Shown: positions 1 to 6,318 of the stretch, piece by piece
Position numbering within the stretch: position 1 is the first letter of the stretch
How the letters are laid out: each line of letters opens with the position of its first letter
Assembly (NCBI GenBank): GCA_020429465.1
Contig: JAGQLH010000055.1
Span: forward strand, 1 to 8,598
Reading direction: 5' to 3'
Source of the DNA: Candidatus Dojkabacteria bacterium
GTDB taxonomy: Bacteria; Patescibacteriota; Dojkabacteria; B142; WJKM01
Length of the DNA stretch: 8,598 nucleotides
Notes under the pieces: generated by a model
The model's database searches: none
Told to the model about the DNA's origin: nothing
Seen by the model: only the letters and a program-made list of their open reading frames with translations
Position numbers and translations under genes: made by a program

Positions 1-992
1 TCATTAGAAGTTGGGTTTAAAGTTGCTCGAATGGTGGTTACATTTGGGTTCGCAATAGGGGTAGGAGGTAGCCCGAGATTTATTCTGGTATTGTATGGGT
101 TATCATCCTCAAGTTCTTTAAATGTTAATGTAGCTTTCCAGTCCTTAAGCTCATAGAGACTTGTTGCATCGATCCCCAATGGGTATCCAATTTCTAATCT
201 TCTGATAATGATATCCGCTATCATATGTGATTCTTCCACATTAAATGCTTCTCGCTCTATCATTGAAGCTATTGTAAGAATCTCGTATAGCGAAAATTCT
301 GACCTATCTACTTGATCAAGTAATTCTGGCTCTAACTTTACAAACAAAGTACTAACCAACGTTTCCACAACATCAGAAGCAGTAGAATCTACTGAAAAAT
401 TATAGGTGTCGGGATATAAATACCCTTCAAGGCTCTTACCCTCTGGCAGGTACTCTGACAAAAAACTTTGAGTCGTCTGAGATAAGGTTCCAGGTCTCCG
501 TGGAGCTTCTACAATTGATAAAAATTCTTGCTTATCAAAAACAGTACTATCAAAATGTGAAAACGCATCAGAAATTATTGTAGCGATCTCATCGTATCTT
601 AGTCCTTCAGGGATTGTAACCCAGATTGTTTCCTGGTCCGGGACTTGTTCAAGCTCTTCAACTATATCTTTTATACTCATGTTTTTTCTAAGAATATGGT
701 TACCAGCTTGCATATTCCCCCCTCTCCCTGAAATACGAACATACCATACTACATTATCCGAATTTTTAACTACATTTAGAGATTCCAGTCTCTCTGCCAC
801 AAGATCCCGTGTATCACCCTCTTTTACTTCGAAATAGATAACACCATCGTCACCTTCAATTTGTGGTCGGGAAACCTCATAAGAATACCATCCATACAAC
901 CCTGCGATTGCTAATAAGCCTACTATCATCAGAAAAATGATACCTAAGAAAATTTTAGTAAAAGCTGACTTCTTTTTTACCTGTCGTTTCAT
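1..992 (-). CDS. mltG: Endolytic murein transglycosylase MltG (C-terminus cut by window edge)
   Basis: MltG is a membrane-anchored lytic transglycosylase that cleaves nascent glycan strands and is thought to set their length. The 330 visible residues begin with a basic tail and one transmembrane helix (about 12-34), then a LysM-like region (about 50-115) and the catalytic YceG domain. Family signatures are clear: LEGYLYPDTY (188-197), ASMIEREA (242-249) with E246 aligning with the catalytic glutamate of E. coli MltG, GIDATSLYEL (273-282, usually DPTVxYAL), and NPYNTRINLGLPPTPIANP (298-316). The frame is open to the window edge, and by family length about 30-60 residues are missing. The ATG directly precedes the basic tail; no Shine-Dalgarno is visible. 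It is the last visible gene of a minus-strand cluster, 28 bases after ruvX. ruvX and mltG are also close neighbours in Firmicutes. Identification is secure. Confidence 0.95.
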   Translation of the reverse strand, partial: MKRQVKKKSAFTKIFLGIIFLMIVGLLAIAGLYGWYSYEVSRPQIEGDDGVIYFEVKEGDTRDLVAERLESLNVVKNSDNVVWYVRISGRGGNMQAGNHILRKNMSIKDIVEELEQVPDQETIWVTIPEGLRYDEIATIISDAFSHFDSTVFDKQEFLSIVEAPRRPGTLSQTTQSFLSEYLPEGKSLEGYLYPDTYNFSVDSTASDVVETLVSTLFVKLEPELLDQVDRSEFSLYEILTIASMIEREAFNVEESHMIADIIIRRLEIGYPLGIDATSLYELKDWKATLTFKELEDDNPYNTRINLGLPPTPIANPNVTTIRATLNPTSN

Positions 993-1020
993 AACGAGAG
1001 CAAATATAAATTATGAAAAA

Positions 1021-1458
1021 TTAATTTTGGTATTGTACCAAACCATCTGGAGAATCTAAAAATTCCTGCAACACAATTCGTGCTGCTTCACTGTCTGATT
1101 TTTGCTGCTTAAATTTCTTTTTAGTTCCTTTTTCCGCTTGCTTTGATGAATATGTTTCATCCCAAAATACTACTTTAAAAGGTCTGATTGTTGTATCTTT
1201 ACTACATTCTTCTTGCAACTTCTGTGAAAACTCCTCTACCTTTTCACCTTGAACAGATACTTCTCCCTCCGTACCTGTTGGTAACCCAATAAGTACTATT
1301 TCTGGATTGAACTCTTTCAATATTGATACAACCCCTTCAATTTTATCGCGATCTTTTTTAGCCTGAAGTACGGGAAGTGTTGTGGTCACCATCCCCATCT
1401 CGTCAGAGATTGCAAGTCCAATTTTTCTCTCACCATGATCAATTGCTATTACTCTCAT
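1021..1458 (-). CDS. ruvX: Putative pre-16S rRNA nuclease / Holliday junction resolvase-like RuvX (YqgF)
   Basis: A 145-residue YqgF-family protein with an RNase H-like fold, the usual family length. In bacteria the family is implicated in 5'-end maturation of 16S rRNA and was first proposed as a Holliday junction resolvase. The N-terminal strand carries AIDHGERKIGLAISD (5-19) with catalytic D7. IVLIGLPTGTEGEVS (54-68) is the characteristic central loop. WDETYSS (99-105) supplies E101, and SDSEAARIVLQEFLD (121-135) supplies D122 in the C-terminal helix. All three expected acidic residues are present, so it should be active. The gene begins three bases after the phosphoesterase stop, implying co-transcription, with no Shine-Dalgarno. 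The short basic loop before the last helix (111-120) is lysine-rich. Confidence 0.93.
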   Translation of the reverse strand: MRVIAIDHGERKIGLAISDEMGMVTTTLPVLQAKKDRDKIEGVVSILKEFNPEIVLIGLPTGTEGEVSVQGEKVEEFSQKLQEECSKDTTIRPFKVVFWDETYSSKQAEKGTKKKFKQQKSDSEAARIVLQEFLDSPDGLVQYQN

Positions 1459-1461
1459 ATA

Positions 1462-2442
1462 TTACTTTGATTTATAGATTGGAAGTGTCTTAAAGTGAAA
1501 TTTAGGTTCGTGTGCTTTTAATAGATCAATGAGGATATAATTGATCTGCTGAGGGAATTCATTAAAATCTGAAAATGCTAAAGTTCTCACGAATTTAATA
1601 TACTTCGGGTTATGGTAATTTTCCTGGCTAACCTCTCGAATAATTTCCCCTGTTTCTTTATCTATACACATCTCTTTTACTGATGGATTATGTGCATGAC
1701 TGGAAATACAAATAATATTTTTATCCTTTTGTTTACACAATGCTTCAAAAATCTCTTTTTTATAATTCAAAAAACTCTCAAGCTCATACTTTTCAATCGT
1801 ATAGTGTGTCTGATCCTCATCAGGATTTACAATTGGTGCATGTGAAAAGAGAATAAGATTCTTCTTTGTAGTAAAAAGATTTGGCATCTTTTTAGGTCCG
1901 ATCAAGAACGTCTTATCCGTAAAGATCATATTCACGGGAATTCTAAATGCATCATAAAAGAATCTTAGTGGCGCCAATTTAACAGGTGGTCGAACAACGA
2001 AATCGTTTTGTGTGTTTATGAACTTAATATCAACACCCTCGAGCGTAATATCTTTCATGACCTCAAGATGCTTAACAAAATCATCTGTATAAATATTCAG
2101 CAACGCACGAATATATTTACGTGATAACCATACCCCCCTGTAAAACATCTGAAAAATATTCTTTGATTGCTTAATCCATTTAAAATCTTCTTCATTCATG
2201 TGAGATGTTGCATAGTCATGGTTTCCTGGGACAATAACGATCTTTTCTTTATACTGGCGGTATAGCTTCATAAACGCTTCATAGTTAAGATCTCCTGTAT
2301 CAGAATATACCGAATTAACAATATCCCCGTTCATAATCACGAGATCAATTTCTGAATCATTTAATAAACCTAGGAGATAGTCAAGGAGGGATTCTGATTC
2401 TTTTTTTACATGTAAGTCGGCTACAACAGCTATTTTGTGCAT
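1462..2442 (-). CDS. Calcineurin-like metallophosphoesterase
   Basis: A 326-residue protein of the binuclear metallophosphoesterase superfamily. Metal-binding motifs appear in order: ADLH (8-11; D9, H11), NGDIV (38-42; D40), GNHD (73-76; N74, H75), a histidine in FSHAP (199-203; H201), and SHAH (248-251; H249, H251), a variant of the usual GHxH. No signal peptide is present, so it should act in the cytoplasm. Residues 77-195, between GNHD and the fourth motif, form a long insertion rich in aromatic and basic residues, which probably shapes the substrate pocket or binds nucleic acid or membrane. The substrate cannot be named: relatives include cyclic-nucleotide phosphodiesterases, nucleases and phospholipid-headgroup hydrolases. 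It heads the ruvX-mltG cluster. Its ATG lies only six bases beyond a -10-like box, so the mRNA may be leaderless. Confidence 0.88.
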   Translation of the reverse strand: MHKIAVVADLHVKKESESLLDYLLGLLNDSEIDLVIMNGDIVNSVYSDTGDLNYEAFMKLYRQYKEKIVIVPGNHDYATSHMNEEDFKWIKQSKNIFQMFYRGVWLSRKYIRALLNIYTDDFVKHLEVMKDITLEGVDIKFINTQNDFVVRPPVKLAPLRFFYDAFRIPVNMIFTDKTFLIGPKKMPNLFTTKKNLILFSHAPIVNPDEDQTHYTIEKYELESFLNYKKEIFEALCKQKDKNIICISSHAHNPSVKEMCIDKETGEIIREVSQENYHNPKYIKFVRTLAFSDFNEFPQQINYILIDLLKAHEPKFHFKTLPIYKSK

Positions 2443-2448
2443 AAATGC

Positions 2449-2456
2449 AGTATAAT
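2449..2456. promoter_or_regulatory. Overlapping divergent -10 boxes between the phosphoesterase and map
   Basis: The plus strand carries a perfect TATAAT at 2451-2456, about 31 bases before the map ATG. The minus strand carries TATACT at 2454-2449, six bases before the phosphoesterase ATG. The two boxes share four base pairs. No good -35 hexamer sits at 16-18 bases from either; a TTGAAA on the minus strand (2474-2469) is only 14 bases away. The reading as promoters rests on position and -10 quality alone. Confidence 0.45.
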
Positions 2457-2487
2457 TAATGAATATTTTTTCAATTACCCTACGCCC

Positions 2488-3246
2488 ATGATTATAAAGA
2501 CAAAATCAGATCTGAACAATATAAAAACGGCTGCAAAAATCAACACTGAATGTTTATTATATCTCAAAAGTATTACTACGGAGGGAATTGATAGCTACGA
2601 AATAGACCGCAAAGCAGAAGAATTCTACAAGAAAAATAGTGCAAAACCAGCATTTAAGGGTGTGCCAGGATCTAAATTTCCCTACCCTGCAACTATAAAT
2701 TTTCAACGAAATGATGAAGTTGTGCATGGAATTCCACACAAAGACCAGATTGTAGAAGATGGCGATATTATCTCAATTGACACCGGCTGTATATACAACG
2801 GGTATTATGCAGACCACGCAACTAGCTTCGGAATAGGATCATTATCAGAAGAAGATGAAAAACTCTTATCAATTGCAAAACTTTCGGTAGAAGCAGGTTG
2901 CCAACAGGCAATAGCAGGGAATCATGTAGGTGACATCGGCTATGCTCAACAAACCATTATTGAAATGGCTGGATTCTCGGTAGTTAAGGTCTTGTGTGGT
3001 CACGAAATTGGAAAAAGTTTATGGGAAGATATATTAATTCCTGCCTTTGGCTCACGAGGCTCTGGTGAAACACTTGAAGAGAATCTTGTTGTTTGTATAG
3101 AAAATCAGACATGCGCTGGAAATGAAAGTGTATACACCGAATCCGACGGTTGGCTCATAAAAACAAAAGACGGGAAGAAGGCTGCGACTTTTGAGCACAT
3201 GGTTCTTGTAAAGAAAGGAAAGCCTGAAATACTTACTCAGGTATAG
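2488..3246 (+). CDS. map: Type I methionine aminopeptidase with a His-to-Trp active-site change
   Basis: A 252-residue pita-bread-fold protein of the type I methionine aminopeptidase family, which removes the initiator methionine from nascent proteins. The five metal ligands are all present: D98 and D109 (SIDTG and YADHA), H172 (GHEIG), E205 (CIEN) and E236 (TFEH). The first substrate histidine is H80 in EVVHGIP. The second, seven residues after the metal-ligand histidine (E. coli H178, in the usual FHExP segment), is W179 in SLWEDILIP. Activity may therefore be altered. I chose the ATG over an upstream in-frame GTG at 2437 because MIIKTKSDL matches the usual Map N-terminus and the GTG overlaps the divergent gene. 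It is apparently monocistronic and runs 14 bases into the 3' end of the opposing receiver gene. The family is certain; normal function is less so. Confidence 0.92.
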   Translation: MIIKTKSDLNNIKTAAKINTECLLYLKSITTEGIDSYEIDRKAEEFYKKNSAKPAFKGVPGSKFPYPATINFQRNDEVVHGIPHKDQIVEDGDIISIDTGCIYNGYYADHATSFGIGSLSEEDEKLLSIAKLSVEAGCQQAIAGNHVGDIGYAQQTIIEMAGFSVVKVLCGHEIGKSLWEDILIPAFGSRGSGETLEENLVVCIENQTCAGNESVYTESDGWLIKTKDGKKAATFEHMVLVKKGKPEILTQV

Positions 3247-3661
3247 CGTATTCCGGGTCTACCTCATCAGATGCATTGAATTTTGTTCCGAGGACTTCTT
3301 CAAGTACTTTCACGGTAGTCTTATTAGCATCTCTCTGAGACTTAATTATTTCATAATCTGCCCAATCATTCGTTTCCATTATTGAATATCCGACAATAAC
3401 AGTATTCGAACTAATCTCACGCAATTTCTCTGCTATTTTTTTACCATCCTCGTTTGATATCCCCATATATGTATCAATGATCGCAACATCGAATTTTCGT
3501 TTATTTGACTCTATATCCTGAATCATTGTCTTTACGTCTTTTTTCTTTGTTACCTTCACAGCCGGATCATATCCCATATTGTAGAGTACCAGGTCCAGTG
3601 TTTCATGATAAAAATCATCTAAGTCGAATAAAACTATTGATTTTTGTGGAGATTTTGACAT
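3233..3661 (-). CDS. Stand-alone response-regulator receiver domain protein
   Basis: A 142-residue protein made almost entirely of a CheY-like receiver domain, with a short acidic tail (about 130-142) and no output domain. The phosphorylation site appears complete: an acidic cluster after strand 1 (D13, D15, D16), phospho-acceptor D63 in FDVAIIDTYMG, S93 in IVGYS as the switch hydroxyl, and K107 in EIIKS as the conserved lysine (usually followed by proline, here serine). Single-domain receivers act by protein-protein contact or as phosphorelay intermediates. No histidine kinase is in the window, so the partner is unknown. I prefer the ATG to a TTG two codons upstream. The 3' end overlaps map tail to tail, and the promoter overlaps that of the divergent FKBP gene. 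A degenerate regulator using another signal is possible, but the conserved site argues against it. Confidence 0.82.
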   Translation of the reverse strand: MSKSPQKSIVLFDLDDFYHETLDLVLYNMGYDPAVKVTKKKDVKTMIQDIESNKRKFDVAIIDTYMGISNEDGKKIAEKLREISSNTVIVGYSIMETNDWADYEIIKSQRDANKTTVKVLEEVLGTKFNASDEVDPEYAIPE

Positions 3662-3688
3662 GTACAAAATTTTTTCGGGTTAAATAAC

Positions 3689-3717
3689 TCTACACCGGGT
3701 ATTATATCTCCTATAAT
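3689..3717 (+). promoter_or_regulatory. Predicted promoter of the FKBP operon
   Basis: TCTACA at 3689-3694 (four of six matches to TTGACA) is followed after 17 bases by a perfect TATAAT at 3712-3717. Transcription would start near 3724, giving an untranslated leader of about 35 bases. The leader contains only a weak purine run (AAAG) before the ATG. Confidence 0.55.
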
Positions 3718-3729
3718 TGTAATGTACAA
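3701..3729 (-). promoter_or_regulatory. Predicted promoter of the receiver gene
   Basis: Read on the minus strand, TTGTAC (3729-3724) is followed after exactly 17 bases by a perfect TATAAT (3706-3701). Transcription would start near 3694, about 33 bases before the ATG. The element lies largely inside the plus-strand promoter of the FKBP operon. Confidence 0.55.
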
Positions 3730-3758
3730 TTAATTATCTATCAGAATAAAGAAACACT

Positions 3759-4304
3759 ATGGAAGCAAAACTCAATTACCAATTTTACTTACTGATGACT
3801 GTTACTCTTTTAGCTATTATACTTGCGGCATGTACTACTGTACCCGACTATAGGAATGAGGGGGCAACTGAACCTACTATTGAAAGCGAAGTAGAAGTAC
3901 CGTCTCCTGAAGGCACTACTGATGTACAAACTATTGAACCTCAAGAGGATTATAGTGAGTATGAAAATGCTAGCGAACTCCAAATATTGAATTATCTTGA
4001 GTCAGATTCAGGGATTACTTCAGAAAATGGCGATACTATATCTGTTCATTATGTTGGATTTTTACCTGACGGTACAAACTTTGACAGTTCCCTAACGCGA
4101 GGAGTACCATTTTCATTTGAATTAGGTGCGGGGGAAGTCATAGAAGGATGGGATGAAGCCTTCCTTGACAAGCATATTGGAGATGTATTTACTGTGATAA
4201 TCCCTTCTGATAAAGCATATGGCTCAATTGCACGACCAGGAATTCCTGCAGACTCTACATTAGTATTCGAAGTTGAAATTATGGATGTAATAAAGAGTTC
4301 ATGA
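3759..4304 (+). CDS. FKBP-type peptidyl-prolyl isomerase lipoprotein
   Basis: A 181-residue secreted foldase that should catalyse cis-trans isomerisation of prolyl bonds in exported proteins on the outer face of the membrane. Residues 1-25 form a lipoprotein signal peptide: a short N-region, a hydrophobic core (about 11-24) and the lipobox LAAC with acylation at C25. An acidic linker rich in Thr, Pro and Glu (26-75) follows, then one FKBP domain (about 88-178). The pocket residues of FKBP12 are all recognisable: Y98 (HYVG), F108 and D109 (NFDSS), V127, I128 and W131 (EVIEGW), Y154 (AYG) and F170 (VFEVEI). Catalytic competence is expected. It heads a three-gene operon, and its TGA stop overlaps the next gene's ATG (ATGA). 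Confidence 0.93.
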   Translation: MEAKLNYQFYLLMTVTLLAIILAACTTVPDYRNEGATEPTIESEVEVPSPEGTTDVQTIEPQEDYSEYENASELQILNYLESDSGITSENGDTISVHYVGFLPDGTNFDSSLTRGVPFSFELGAGEVIEGWDEAFLDKHIGDVFTVIIPSDKAYGSIARPGIPADSTLVFEVEIMDVIKSS

Positions 4305-4696
4305 CCAATTTTTCAAAATATAGAATACTGATTTGGTCTGAAGATCCGGATGAACTAATGAAGTTTTATCGTGATGTTCTTGAGTTGAAATATATGAAAA
4401 CTGTTGATATTCCGAATGATTACGGCCACATGTTTGAAGTTAATGGTGATATGCTATTATGGATTGGATATCACTCAGAGGTAAAGGGTTTGAACAAAGA
4501 ACCATGGAGACATATGTTTAACCTGTTTACCAATAATGTTCAACATTGGTTTGAAAAAATTAAGAGTGCAAATGCTACAGTTATTGCCGAACCAAATTTA
4601 GCACCATTTGCTACAAAAGAGGACCCTACATATGTCTGTACATTCCAGGATCCTGAAGGAAACACATGGCAGCTTATGGGATTATTACAATCATAA
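4301..4696 (+). CDS. VOC-superfamily (glyoxalase/bleomycin-resistance fold) protein
   Basis: A 131-residue protein with the two beta-alpha-beta-beta-beta modules of the vicinal oxygen chelate fold. The first module has DPDELMKFYRDVLEL (15-29), the typical helix after strand 1. The second has HMFNLF (71-76) and ends in FQDPEGNTWQLMG (115-127), the family's terminal DPxGNxxEL segment. The C-terminal metal-ligand glutamate of that segment is Q124 here. The N-terminal position where many members have histidine appears to be R8 or I9. H71 remains. A classical metal-dependent glyoxalase activity is therefore doubtful, and it may be a binding protein or use a different chemistry. It is translationally coupled to the FKBP gene by an ATGA overlap and lies one base before the membrane-protein gene. 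The fold is confident, the function unknown. Confidence 0.8.
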   Translation: MTNFSKYRILIWSEDPDELMKFYRDVLELKYMKTVDIPNDYGHMFEVNGDMLLWIGYHSEVKGLNKEPWRHMFNLFTNNVQHWFEKIKSANATVIAEPNLAPFATKEDPTYVCTFQDPEGNTWQLMGLLQS

Positions 4697-4697
4697 A

Positions 4698-5084
4698 ATG
4701 AACAAATCACTTCGCATACTCATAAATTTTGCTATAACTGCTACACTCATTCTTATTTTTAAGAATGTAGGATGGATTGAATTTATTGCACCACCACCGC
4801 TCCTAGGTGATGGATTTTTCAATAGCGTTCTTATAGCCGGAATAATTGGTACTCTCATGCTTATTATAGGTGAGTTTTTCGATTTTATTTATAAAGTGGC
4901 AAAGTTCGCAACCCTTGGATTTGCGAAATTACTTGCACCACTCTATGCAATAGCAGTAGGATACCTAAAGGTGTTCCTCCCAACATTACTCTTACCGAAC
5001 TGGTATTCACACACATCTAGCATATTTGCAATTCTCATCATTGCAATACTTATTGGACTGATACGAATACCCGCAAAAAAATAG
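4698..5084 (+). CDS. Small four-helix integral membrane protein
   Basis: A 128-residue, strongly hydrophobic protein with about four predicted transmembrane segments (roughly 5-22, 42-66, 70-96 and 106-123) and a basic C-terminus (RIPAKK). A proline-rich loop, FIAPPPLLGDGFF, links helices 1 and 2. The order of segments and the LATLG/APLYAI-like middle loosely resemble the YvlD/superfamily IV holin-like membrane proteins, but the similarity is one of pattern, not of diagnostic motifs. I chose the ATG one base after the VOC stop because a longer in-frame opening starting at 4608 lies wholly inside the VOC gene and encodes a polar, unrelated N-terminus. It is the last gene of the FKBP operon and converges on the helicase gene with 12 bases between stops. 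No stem-loop terminator is evident there. Function is unknown. Confidence 0.78.
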   Translation: MNKSLRILINFAITATLILIFKNVGWIEFIAPPPLLGDGFFNSVLIAGIIGTLMLIIGEFFDFIYKVAKFATLGFAKLLAPLYAIAVGYLKVFLPTLLLPNWYSHTSSIFAILIIAILIGLIRIPAKK

Positions 5085-5096
5085 TCCTCCTTCCTC

Positions 5097-6257
5097 CTAA
5101 CGACCAATTATGAACAATTCTTCTTCTGCTCTTGTTACGCCTGTATAAAGCCATCGTCTCCAATCATCATCTGACATCTGAGGGAAGCGCTCCTCAAATA
5201 GAATCACCCTCCGAGCCTGACTACCCTGGGCTTTGTGAACTGTTACCGCATACCCTTTATCAAACTGCCCTCCAAACTGACGAGGATGAATCCCGTTTAG
5301 TTTGGTCACCAAATTTGGGGAATCAAATTGAGCCTTTAATATTTTCCCTTTAAATACATCCCTCGTATCATCAAATGATATTTCCGCACTGTAATGAAAT
5401 TCATTTATTGACTCTAATGAAACAATATACCCCTGCAATCCATTTACCAATCCCTCCTGGTGATTATTCTTTAAGCAAATCACTCTCTCCCCAACTTCAA
5501 TACCTTGTCCTTCAAACCCCAACTGTTGTCTTACCTGCGAATTCAGTTGAATTCGAGTTTTATTGTACCCGCAAAGAATGAGCATATTCTCATCAAAGCC
5601 ATAAAACATATCTTCAATTTCTGACCCAGTTTCAGGATCGTATCTATCAAATTTTTTAACTATTTTGCTAAATGATGTAATCGGAATAGCGCCCTCTTTC
5701 CTTGCGAGCATCGAAACATGGATTATAGGATTACCCTCTGCTTGTCGATGAATTTTTTCTAATGTAATGTCTGGCTTCCTCATCAAACTAAATTTCCCCT
5801 GAATTGGGTATAACTGCCCATGATCACCAACAGCAAGAATGGGGATACCGAATGAAAGCAAGTCTTGCCATATATACTCATCAACCATCGATGCCTCATC
5901 AACAATAATCAAATCGAATGCAACGTCGATACGCTTATCCCACCCAATAACTTCTCCCTGCGTGTTTGTGAGTGCTTTATAAATCAAAGAATGAATAGTT
6001 GAAACCCTATCTTTTTCGTTGAGTGATTGTGCATCTGTAAGCTTAGATTCCAAAACTCGTGCTGCCTTCCCAGTATATGCGCAAAATGCAACTCTTGTAA
6101 CTTTCTTCTTTCTCAACTCATTCCGAATATATCCCAAGATTGTAGTTTTTCCAGTACCAGCATATCCTCCCAACGTAATAAATGGCCGTTTTTTTGAAGA
6201 ATACCAATCAAGAACTGCCTCAATGGCATGCTTTTGATCATCTGTAAATGTAATCAT
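5097..6257 (-). CDS. Compact SF1B DNA helicase, Dda/RecD-like
   Basis: A 386-residue ATPase with a full set of superfamily 1B helicase motifs: a Q-motif-like FTDDQKHAI (4-12), Walker A GGYAGTGKTT (30-39), motif Ia FCAYTGKAARVL (58-69), STIHSLI (86-92), Walker B IIVDEAS (117-123), motif III GDHGQLYP (144-151), LEKIHRQ (166-172), motif V VTVHKAQGSQ (338-347) and motif VI YTGVTRAEEEL (371-381, with the arginine finger R376). This predicts 5'-3' ATP-driven translocation on single-stranded DNA in replication or repair. It is close in size to phage T4 Dda and much shorter than RecD2 (about 700-800 residues), lacking the long N-terminal extension of RecD2. No RecB or RecC is nearby, so it is not a RecBCD subunit. 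It is 61 bases downstream of the Smr gene and may be read from that cluster or from its own weak promoter. Confidence 0.9.
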   Translation of the reverse strand: MITFTDDQKHAIEAVLDWYSSKKRPFITLGGYAGTGKTTILGYIRNELRKKKVTRVAFCAYTGKAARVLESKLTDAQSLNEKDRVSTIHSLIYKALTNTQGEVIGWDKRIDVAFDLIIVDEASMVDEYIWQDLLSFGIPILAVGDHGQLYPIQGKFSLMRKPDITLEKIHRQAEGNPIIHVSMLARKEGAIPITSFSKIVKKFDRYDPETGSEIEDMFYGFDENMLILCGYNKTRIQLNSQVRQQLGFEGQGIEVGERVICLKNNHQEGLVNGLQGYIVSLESINEFHYSAEISFDDTRDVFKGKILKAQFDSPNLVTKLNGIHPRQFGGQFDKGYAVTVHKAQGSQARRVILFEERFPQMSDDDWRRWLYTGVTRAEEELFIIGR

Positions 6258-6275
6258 TGGTATTTATGTACAAAG

Positions 6276-6299
6276 ATAATAGTTGATCCTAGAGTTGAT
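6276..6299 (-). promoter_or_regulatory. Possible helicase promoter with a direct repeat
   Basis: In the 61-base gap before the helicase gene, the minus strand has TATTAT (6281-6276), 18 bases before the ATG. Just upstream, AGTTGAT occurs twice on the plus strand (6281-6287 and 6293-6299), 12 bases apart, about one helical turn. No acceptable -35 box is seen at normal spacing. The repeat could be an activator or repressor site, or chance. Confidence 0.25.
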
Positions 6300-6318
6300 A
6301 AAGTGCACACCATACTCT

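Noticed and set aside
2437..2487. GTG-initiated N-terminal extension of map
   Set aside because: It would overlap the divergent phosphoesterase start and run across the predicted -10 box; the ATG at 2488 matches the normal family N-terminus.
2557..2739. 60-codon open frame on the minus strand inside map
   Set aside because: It lies wholly within the strongly supported map gene, has no recognisable motif and is cysteine- and phenylalanine-rich as expected of an antisense shadow.
3223..3241. Inverted repeat CCTGA/TCAGG near the map stop as a terminator
   Set aside because: The stem is only five base pairs with a nine-base loop, lies within coding sequence and has no following T run.
3505..3687. 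Plus-strand open frame of 60 codons opposite the receiver gene
   Set aside because: It is antisense to the receiver domain and ends within the divergent promoter region.
4608..4697. N-terminal extension of the four-helix membrane protein
   Set aside because: The extra 30 codons lie entirely inside the VOC gene and are polar; the ATG one base after the VOC stop gives a natural membrane-protein start.
5132..5581. Two plus-strand open frames (5132-5353 and 5375-5581) inside the helicase
   Set aside because: Both are antisense to conserved helicase motifs V, VI and the intervening region, with no start signals or domain features.
6019..6237. Plus-strand open frame antisense to the Walker A region of the helicase
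   Set aside because: It is a shadow of the highly constrained helicase frame and encodes nothing recognisable.
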